Source of the DNA: Anoplopoma fimbria
Taxonomy: Eukaryota > Chordata > Actinopteri > Perciformes > Anoplopomatidae
Direction of reading: 5' to 3'
Length of the DNA stretch: 64,000 nucleotides
Assembly: GCF_027596085.1 (NCBI RefSeq)
Contig: NC_072465.1
Location: 11,642,357 to 11,706,356, forward strand
The notes under the pieces are model-generated. The model ran no database searches. It was not told where the DNA came from and was given only the letters and a program-made list of their open reading frames with translations. Below are positions 1 to 64,000 of this stretch, one piece after another. The translations under genes and the position numbers were made by a program. The number at the start of each line of letters is the position of its first letter. The first letter of the stretch is position 1.

Positions 1-3000
1 CGGAATGGATCAGGCCATCTTCAATAAAACATGTCACCACCAAAGGGACCACTCCCATGTGCTCTTTCCATTTGTGTCATACCCACAACTAGATTTACTG
101 TCGGAGTGTGTTTTATTAATCTTTGAGCCGGTTTTGTGCGTGTCACCCGTGTAAAACGAGCTCAGCGGTCATGGCAGTTTAATGGGAATGGTGTAATCCA
201 CTTTATCCCTGGGTAAAGGGATAAATCAATAGACTATAAAGTTCTGGTTTCGTTACTTGAAACATGACAGTGAACAATGTTCGGTCAAAATATCAAAGTT
301 TTATTATGCATACTTTTAGACGTTACATGGACTTCGCACCAGACAGAAAGAAGTGCTCACTAAGGTTGATATTGTTATGTACAGGGACATCTGGTGGAGC
401 AGGTCATGGAGGTATTATCATTGATTTCTACTGGAGAAGATCATGTATAATGTAACAGTATAGTATCTAAGCTAGAGAGGTGTTGATGTACACAGCAGGT
501 AAACATGGAACTAGAGTCTGTGGTGTCATTGGAGGTCATGAATCCTAATTTTGGGCAAAATCTGGATCTGGGTGAGGTGGGAAAAAGCGATCTGTAATAC
601 CATCTATTGGGCTGAGACGTCTGTCACTTTAAATTGTAATTCCCGTTATCTTACTCTGTCTTGGTCTTGGGGAGTGATACTCCATACAGCATTTGAAATC
701 TGTTAAATAAAGCTTTTCGTGCAAAGCTTAACATGAGCCTGAACATCTGAGCGGTGCAGCGAGAGTTTGTGATGGCAGGGTGTTGTTTTCCATCCAATTT
801 GAAACCACCCCATGATGCACGCCGACTTGAATCACTGGAGAGAGGAGAGAACAGGGCAGGGTGGTAGAAGGATTATTGCCCCAGCTGACCACTGGTTGGT
901 CTGCGTTGCTTTTTGCTGTCAATTTGGTCTAATAGGTTGGCTTAATGGGTTCATGTTAAAACTTGGAAGAATATGGATACTTAAAAAGAACACAAAAATT
1001 ACACACACACAAAGTGAATTTAAATCAAATCCAGCATAGGTTTTCAATCAAATAATGTTTTTGTGTACTGTACCCAGTATTACATATGATTGTTGCATTA
1101 GACACTTTCTTATAAAATGCCAATATTAAGGCCTATATACTGGGTTTGATTTAATCCAGGAGAGAGACTTCAAGATACCATTGACTAATTGATTAATTAA
1201 TTCCCCCAAAATGTGTTGAGCATTTCCTCTCTGTAGGGCTCTGTGGCCCCTGCTTAAAGGAGAGGTGAGCAGTGATAACCACTGTGAGAAGAGCCGCTGA
1301 ACCCCAGGGCCTCACCAGTACCTCTGTGTTCTCCCTGTTTTGGGAAAGTCTTGTTTTGGTGCTCGGGTTTCTTCTGAACACTGGGAAGTCTAAATAGCCC
1401 CCACAGTAGGTCGGGCATTGAGACGGACCTGTCAAGGGTTTTACCCCGCCCGCCTCTACCATGGTGGATGAATGATATTACTTTGTGGCAATTTAGGATT
1501 GGCTTCAGCATTTGGAAATTGTGATTGCTAGACGGCAAGACAGTGATGGCATCTGAAGACAGTCAGGTGTATCTGTGATGAAACAATCACCACATAACCA
1601 ACTCATGAATTCTGTTGCGATGGAAGATGTACAATAGGAATCATAATTATCAACTGATGACCTCACTAACTGCTGAAAACTGCATGACATTACCTGAAGG
1701 GCCTACTACTTCGACAGCTGTTCCACTATACACAAGGTCAGACAAACCACAATGTGTGGTCTCTGTATAGTTTTCTTTAAAGCTACAATAGAATGTTTCC
1801 ACAACATGACAAAAGCTCCGAGATGAACAGAGAGACCAGCCGTCAGGAGGTAGAGAAAAGGAGATAGCTTTACTATAAAGAAGGCGTCGCTAGCAGAAGT
1901 TGCAAGATCTCATCATACACGCATACATGGTGAATATATTTATGCCATTTTCTGTTGAGTATGTACCTTACAAAAGCTGTTATTTTGCATGTCGAAGCGA
2001 GACTTTGACAAGCTGCTCAGATACATATGGTAAAAACAAGAAGATGCTAACATGACAATTCATATATAAAAAAGCCAAACAGCATGTGATCAATCATTAA
2101 AAAATAATCAAGTTGCAAATCTTGTGTGTGCACCAGTAAAATTCTACACGTTGCAGCATTTTGAAATGAAGAAAAACACAAAGCTGCACACTGACATCTT
2201 CTTTTCCCCCATTAGAGGTGAGTTGAGACCATGTGGGCAGTAGAAAGAGAGTCAACATGCACGAATAAAAGGACAAGAAAAAAAAGCACTGTTCATCAGC
2301 AAATCTTTTTTCTTTGTTATATAGCCAGTTTACAACATTTCCCCAGTGTGATCCACTTGAGCAGGGAGAAGAGGAAAGGCCATGTGGGAAGAGGGAGATG
2401 CAGGTTTCCAGACCAAATCTGGAAGAAAATAAGTCTGGTGAGAAAAACGGACCTTTATGGTCCAACCCAATGTTTGATCCCTCAGTGCTTTTTCTTCCTG
2501 TTTTCTTCTATTTCAGCAGCAGTCTCCTGATCTTGTCTAGATGTTTGTGCTCCCTGCCTCAAACTAACAACCCCCTGTGGTCACACCTACATACTGTAAC
2601 ACAATGGCATCAGAGAAAACACCCAGTTGATTAAAACTCAGAGGATATTGCTTTGAGTTTTTGCAGAGACAGAAGGGAACATAAGGATTTTTTAGAGGGG
2701 ATAACTGACAGAGAGGTTGTGTTTTTGGAGAATCAGACATCTCAACAAATAATGGGCATGGACTCTTCAAATTGGCAGCCTGTCACCTGGACATATGTTA
2801 TGTTCCATTTTAGGGGCCGCCTCCTTCCAAGTCTGCAAATTGAAAATGTCAGAACACATCAGCGAGGTCTGTCCTCATTAGAAGGATCTCCAAATGAGCC
2901 AGGAGTTAAAGGTTTCTTTTGCCCAAATTTAGTCAATCCATTGTTGGCCAGTCACGTGTTTAGTTTTGCATTTAGGCGATCCTTGTCAACTTATAATATA

Positions 3001-5418
3001 ATTAGGTTAGATAAAGTTTACTAATGTAAAGCAGCTGTTGGCATTACAGATTTATACAAATTTATTTGCCCTTTTATACAGGCTTAATTGTTTGTCAGTT
3101 GTCACAACGTGAACTAAATTTGGCCAGTGCCTAGTATATGTGAGGAGTGGAGGAGGACCAGGCTCGACCCGCACAAGGTTCCATTCATACTACAATTGAA
3201 GACCTGCATCTGTCCGGCGTTCCACACATGCACATTTATGATCCACACTCCAGTCCAGTTGCTAGCAGTAACGCCATTTGCTGGCTTTTTGTTCCTTTGT
3301 TGACAGATTATTCAATCTCTTTGCACAATCTCTCTACAAAAGCATCCTCTTTGTTATCTTCTTCTTCTTCTTCTTCTTCTTGGCGAACTAGCTAGATGTG
3401 CATATGCCACCAAGTGGACCGGAGTGTTGAACAAAACCAGAGCATGCGCCATTGCCGTACAGTCCGGGCCCCAATTTTTTGGCTGCGTGCCCCTAAAGTA
3501 CGAATTGGTCTTTAGTCCTGTAAGGAGGCCCGTGAAATGGGACTAGCAATGCAACAATCGGCATGTTAGGTGAAGGAGTCTATGCAGTTAGAAGGAGGGG
3601 GTTTGTTCCAACACCTCGGCGAATGCATGTTATTTTAGGCCTAGTAGCAGTCTGTTAGCGACAATGCTACAAACAGAATATTGCAGGAGCACTTACGTCT
3701 TATTTACATCACAGAGAATCTAATGTGTTCCTCTTTCACAATATAGAATCCTAACCATCATCAAACAAGTGACTGATAGACTTGCCACAGTCAGTATCAC
3801 GTATCACAATGTCAAAGCAAAGGGCAACATAGAGTGAAGGATGATTCTTTGTTACTTTTTCAGAGTGCAAATGTTAGTCAAAGCTACATTACAAAGGTGC
3901 ACGACAGACTAAAGATGCACCTGTCACATGTAGCTTGGTGGATACAGAATTGTGACTTTTTGTCTCTTTCTCGGATAAAGCATTTTTCTGGGGGATTCGA
4001 CTTTTAAATATTTACAAATATAAGAGATTTTTTTTCAGGACCTACATGTACAGAATATATGTCAAATAAATAATAAGCAACAATATTAATATTCTGTGAG
4101 GCGGAAAGGTTATGTTACATAAATCTGAATAGCAACACAGAGTAACTGTAATACAACATGAGTACGAGAAGAGCAGCACAATGGACGGATAAACACGACA
4201 GGTATGTTGCTGTAGTTGTTTTGTTTACAGCAGTAAAGCCAGCTGCTACAAATATCACAAATATCTGGAACATATTGTGTTTAATGCCTCTCATGATGGA
4301 CAATGACAGATTCTGGAGACATCTTTATTTCTGGCGTGAATCAACAAAATGAGTTGGTCAAAAATTGAACAGATATTAAATTAAGGACTAATATTAATAC
4401 TATTCACATAATGTAATAAATAGAAATATAAAATAAATATTTGAAATACAATGTGAACTCGAGTCGCTAACTGGAGTATGGATCTTTCTGATTTAGCAGT
4501 GGAGGATTTAATAGTGTTGTTGAGTAGCAGGTAGCTACAGTATGAGTGCCAATATGATGCTGTGAACCAAAAGTGAACATCTAGTACAAAGTAAAGAAAC
4601 ACTGTCAGTCCATCAGTCTGCTAACAGAACAATGACGTGATAAATATGGTTGTAGGCCGAGCTTACATTAGTTTCTAAAAGGCTCTGTTACCAAAACATT
4701 TTTTTTTTTTATCTTCCTCTGCAAAATAATAAGCTGATACGTTTCATTTCAAAGGTGGCTGTGAATTCAATGTTTATATTTTCATGCTGTAAATCTGGTC
4801 GTTTAATTCAAGTGTTCTACGCGGCCCTAACGCTGTCTATTCTTCATCTGTAATGATCAACAAATGAATTGCCTTTATAAAAACTAGAGGGACAGAGGTG
4901 TAGATCCTTCTGTAGAGGTGGGTTCAGACTACACCAACACAATGCTGTGATTGCATTTAAAGTCTAGAGAGGACTAAGAGGGCACAGATGAATTAAATGA
5001 AGTGAGCCAGAGATGTGTCCCTGCTTTCGCTCAAGCAAAACTTTTCGGCTATTCCGAGGCTTTATGGCTCCAATTCATGAATATACCAAGACAAGTTAAT
5101 GTCTCTATATTGTTTGTTTAAGGTCCTGATAGGACAGAGTGTGTTATTGCAGCTCTTTATTATTGTTTTCAAATAGAGTGAAGCTTTTCGCACGCTGCAG
5201 AACAGAACTGCACTGACAACCTGGGTTAAAAATAAATCTACTAAAACTTTGTAATCAACTATTAGGTAGTGAATAGTTTGTGGTTTGTGTTAAGCTAATG
5301 CCATGCACACCGCATTTCCTTTTTGTTTCCTGAACAGACAAAAAAACAAAACATTTGTGGGCAAAATGCAAGGCATTGATGTAGTCTGAACACACCCTAA
5401 GGATCCCAGCCTCTTGTG

Positions 5419-5800
5419 CTGCATTCATGTCCAATGGGAGATAAAGTAGACATTTCCAACTTGAGATCATTACACATCTCAACTTCTAGGATTTAAAAAA
5501 TGATTTGGCAATTTGGGTTTCTGGAACTTTCAGAATTCTGGTGTCACAGTTGAGAAAATACATGCAGGTAAGTTGTAGAGGTATATTTATCTGCTTTTTA
5601 AAACCCATTTTCCCTATCATGATAAGTCATTATGTGATCACCATGTTGGATTGACGGTGCAATGTCTGGTTTGGTATAAAACGTACTTTCAAAAGTACCG
5701 CTTGTAACAATTAAGAAACCAAAGTCAAAGTGAAAAACAGAAACACCTGTCTAAATTGTAGCTATCAACCGACAGTTGTTCCCATTTGACATGAATGCAG
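5419..5800. repeat. Candidate short inverted-repeat element
   Basis: The arm at 5419-5439 (CTGCATTCATGTCCAATGGGA) and the arm at 5780-5800 are reverse complements over 21 bp with one mismatch, about 340 bp apart. There is no coding content. It resembles short dispersed fish elements, but element ends are not certain. Confidence 0.45.
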
Positions 5801-6364
5801 CATTAGCCTGCATGCTAACTAGGGAACTCACTGGGTTGTGGCCTAATGATGTTTCTCTAGCAAAACTAACATTCCTCTCTGTTGCCTTCCATTTCTCTTG
5901 CACTAAGTTACTACCATGCTCCAAAATAATATACTTCATCTTTGGAAAAAGAAGAAGGGATTCATCAATAACATACTGTAGCAGAGCTTGGTGCTTGTGG
6001 CAGAGATACATTGGCTCTGCACTACAACATTGGAGTAGAGGTAAGAAAAACATGTTCACCAAAACGTACAAGGCAGAGTGAATAAAAGCATGTGATTTAG
6101 CCTGCGAGTGGTAAAAAAGAAACCCAAAACATGTACTTTTACTAACCAGGTTAAACCCAGAATACAATGGACGAGGTGCATAGTTTTGCAGGGCACTAAA
6201 ATGTGTGCCAGGACTGAATACAGCACTCATTAAGATTCAATGACTCGTCTACCAGCTGTGGAAAAAACTAAAATCTTTCATTGCGTAAATATCAATATGA
6301 TAAACATATCTGCCGGCATCCTGTTGAGTTTGATGGTTAGAAGCTGATATGTTACAGGACGGGC

Positions 6365-6366
<2 letters not shown>

Positions 6367-6416
<50 letters not shown>
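6367..6416. repeat. (TG)n microsatellite
   Basis: Uninterrupted GT dinucleotides, roughly 25 units, about 480 bp past the stop codon; possibly in the 3' UTR, where the transcript would read CA. Confidence 0.95.
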
Positions 6417-6418
<2 letters not shown>

Positions 6419-6670
6419 GGGACCTCTTGTGTGTACTTTACTGCGATGCTACACAGAGGTATGAGAGGAGCATCAAGAAGGAGAGCAGGGACACTGGAAA
6501 TGTCTGGAGCAGAAACAAACCAAAAACAAATCTCCAGAGAACGCTTGTTGAAGCCTCCAAGTGCTGAAAGCTGCCCCGAAGGCACACTACAAGTTTGTGT
6601 AAGGGCAGGCAGAGAGCCCAGGAAGACGAGCAATGTCATCTTTGTCCAAACGCCACCTCCAATGGGCCAA

Positions 6671-6676
6671 TTTATT
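6671..6676 (-). terminator. First minus-strand AATAAA after the stop codon
   Basis: TTTATT on the plus strand, about 225 nt past the stop. It is a candidate poly(A) signal only; several more AATAAA hexamers occur farther down (for example near 5156, 4323 and 3059), and neurofascin 3' UTRs can be long. The real cleavage site cannot be read from sequence alone. Confidence 0.2.
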
Positions 6677-6899
6677 TGAGCTGGAAACTAAAATAAAGGC
6701 TTGTGGTTTAATTCCACATGCATGTTCCCCTGTGACTTTATCTGCAGAGGGATGCCTACCCAGTCTCCAGACAGGCCCCACTGCGTTCCTTGTGTTTCAT
6801 ATAGTAATATATTCATGTGTGTGTGTTTGTGTCTGGTGTGTGGTGCTGTGGTTTGTCGTAAGTCCCTCAGGTCAGAGGGGGGCCGCGGTCGCTACGGCG

Positions 6900-62124
<55,225 letters not shown>

Positions 62125-64000
62125 CTGTTAGTCCAATGTAAAGCCAAAGAGAGACAGAAGCATGGACAAATAGAATTGTGATTGTTAATCATATTAGAGA
62201 CATATACACATTTATGTTATAACATATTCATCATGTTATGTTCAGCTTAGTGGTTCCCAGCTGGTGAGGTGCATTCTGAGTGAGCAGGTGGTTTAACTTT
62301 GTCAAACAAAACTTTACATTGAAATGTAGTGACTTTTACAGAAGCGACTTTATTTCAAATTATGTTTTTTGTCCTCTTGGACTGCTAACCAACTTTACAG
62401 CAGAAGTGAACAGCAGTATAACACAGAATATACTCAATTTAGTATAACTTACACTGAACTGAAGAAGAAAAAGAGTGTCATGAAGTAAAGTACTGGCCTG
62501 AGCTGAAACCCTGCCTAAAAAACACTTTCTTCTTGATAATTTTCAGCTGTATTGCTCTGTTTCCTTTATTAAAATGTTTCCTTTTATATTGTAAAAAATA
62601 AGAAGTAAACAAGTTGTTTTTTTGTGAAATCGTACACATTGGTTAGTATTGGATGTATGGAAATAAACAGAGCAGGTATTACGTTGGCCTACTGTGTTTG
62701 TGGACTGTGACCTGGTGGTTGAACCCTGAGGCTGGACCAGTTGGGAACCACTGTTACAGCTTACACTTATGTTGTGTAGAGTTAATGCTATAAAATCATT
62801 AGAGAGAACATTGATCTGTAGAATGAAGGAACGACGACTCACCTGTAAGGAGTTCCCGTATCAGCAAAGGGTGAGCAGTAAGGAGGTAAGGAGGAGAGAG
62901 ACAACACACAAGTTATAATTCTAATAACTTTGACAGATGATTGAATTATGAAAAAAGCATGCTTTTTTTCTCGGAAATGTGGGGGGGGGGGGGGGTTCAC
63001 CAATAAAGCTTAAGAACTATTGCTTTTACTTATAATAATAGGCATATATTTTTTTTATACCCCTTTTTTTTTTTTACTTCCTGATAAAGCAAAGTAAGCA
63101 TCACTTTGTGTTGAGAATGGTTCACAATAATGTAATATGGAATAAGATTATCGCTAAAAGCGTTACAATATAAGTCAGGACATTCTATTCATGTTTGGTT
63201 GACTTGTTACATTACTGTTTTTTCTTTACATTTTTGTACCATATAACAATTTCAGGAAAGTGATACATTACTGGGTGCCATGAGGTCACTGTGGTAAATT
63301 TGATTCAATGTGTCAGAAAAGACTTTGAGTGATGTGGTATCATTTCGTCCCATTTGCTATTTACATAAGTACATACTGTATATAAACTATTAATCTAGTT
63401 CAACCAGTGATTTTGTAATGCACGCTGGACATTATTACACTGGCTTTTTGAAATAAACTGTTGTGCCGAAGGACAACAACGGCCTGATAAAAAGACATGG
63501 ATCTTACAATGTGTAATGGGACTTTTTGTAATAAGTAATGTAATGCAACACAAATTATTCAGCTGGAGCGTAAGGTCATAAGAATTTAAAATAGCAGTTG
63601 GCCAATGCTGTAACTGTACTAAATACCTGTTTGTGTAGATATGTATTTATTATGATATAAATTGCTTGACTGGTCTGCTTTTGATTTCTCCAGTGACACA
63701 CAGGAACACACACACACACACAGCGATGGAGCGCCCCTTTGTCTGGAGCCTGACCTTGTGTTTGTGTGACAGATGAGCCCTGATAGATGGTGTGTGCTGT
63801 CTGTGCACTAAATGCATGCTCTCATCCATGTTGCTATTCACTGCTATGTCTTTGTCTTGTGTATTTGATCCAGTTAATAATGATGACTCTGTTCTGTCCA
63901 CTACAGTGGAACTCCGCACAGCTTTTTACTGAACTTAAATAGCACTCATCATTAGCCCTTTAGATATTATCATGTGTAAATGGAGTGTGTGTGTGAGTGT
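62125..64000 (-). other. Intron 5' of the first visible exon
   Basis: No signal-peptide exon found on the minus strand. Contains the hAT-like MITE (62248-62753), a G-run (62981-62995) and AT-rich sequence. Confidence 0.65.
62248..62753. mobile_element. 506-bp hAT-like MITE
   Basis: Termini TAGTGGTTCCCAGCTGGT (62248-62265) and ACCAGTTGGGAACCACTG (62736-62753) are inverted with two mismatches. The CAGTGGTTCCCAAC type is a typical hAT end. Flanks GTTCAGCT and TTACAGCT match at 6 of 8 positions, consistent with an aged 8-bp target duplication. No coding capacity. Confidence 0.75.

Larger units (their letters stand above)
1..6899. other. 3' UTR and/or downstream flank, no second gene seen
   Basis: Open frames here are short and have no recognisable domain. 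It contains a TCT repeat at about 3357-3382, an inverted-repeat pair at 5419-5439 and 5780-5800, and a TG repeat at 6367-6416. How much of it is transcribed as nfasc 3' UTR is unknown. Confidence 0.5.

Noticed and set aside
5751..6230. 159-codon minus-strand frame downstream of nfasc
   Set aside because: No domain or family resemblance, and it overlaps an inverted-repeat element arm; likely chance.
62838..62870. Strong-looking donor CTTACAG|GTGAGT on the minus strand upstream of the microexon
   Set aside because: No AG acceptor or in-frame start codon is available upstream to define an exon; the nearest ATG frame stops after four codons.
63650..63919. 89-codon minus-strand frame as a possible signal-peptide exon
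   Set aside because: The N-terminus is charged and polar with no hydrophobic core, and no donor in the needed phase is apparent. It also runs into CA repeats.

Overview
The window is vertebrate genomic DNA, almost certainly from a teleost fish. It holds most of one gene, on the minus strand: a neurofascin orthologue (L1-family cell-adhesion molecule). The teleost call rests on split phase-matched exons, many long CA/TG tracts, a Tc1/mariner element with about 200-bp IR/DR ends, and several short repeats whose sequence resembles common fish families. The neurofascin call rests on the whole domain order and on the C-terminus: ankyrin motif FIGQY and final residues [10 protein letters not shown], which separate it from NrCAM, CHL1 and L1. 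The nfasca/nfascb paralogue cannot be settled here.

Layout, in transcript direction (high to low coordinate). 64000-62125 is intron 5' of the first visible exon; no signal-peptide exon was found, so the promoter, 5' UTR and start codon lie beyond 64000. An 18-nt microexon (62107-62124) leads into Ig1-Ig6 (59077-39640), with a 48-nt cassette exon between Ig2 and Ig3 and a 42-nt cassette between Ig6 and FN1. Fibronectin III domains 1-4 occupy 36747-31980. Then come a threonine-rich mucin-like exon (27069-26806), a fifth FNIII (26160-21098), the transmembrane exon (20268-20140), a 67-nt cytoplasmic exon (17865-17799) and the terminal coding exon (7128-6900). The 29 exons total 4010 nt, about 1335 residues plus stop, in one continuous frame. 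6899-1 is 3' UTR and/or downstream DNA with no second gene seen.

Both the NF155-type module (FN3) and the NF186-type modules (mucin, FN5) are present. Each is flanked by phase-1 introns, so each can be included or skipped in frame. By homology, NF186-like products would serve nodes and axon initial segments through ankyrin G, and NF155-like products would serve glial paranodes.

The introns carry the accessory signal. There is a decayed Tc1 element, three terminal-inverted-repeat elements without coding capacity, LINE-like 3' tails, at least three low-copy dispersed repeat families, and many microsatellites. Several microsatellites touch splice sites: a 117-bp UG tract replaces the polypyrimidine tract of the transmembrane exon, another UG tract precedes the 48-nt cassette, and CA tracts follow three Ig-exon donors. 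This placement, plus a hairpin around one weak donor and a NAGNAG acceptor, is the most interesting unexplained feature. I found no unrelated undescribed gene system.
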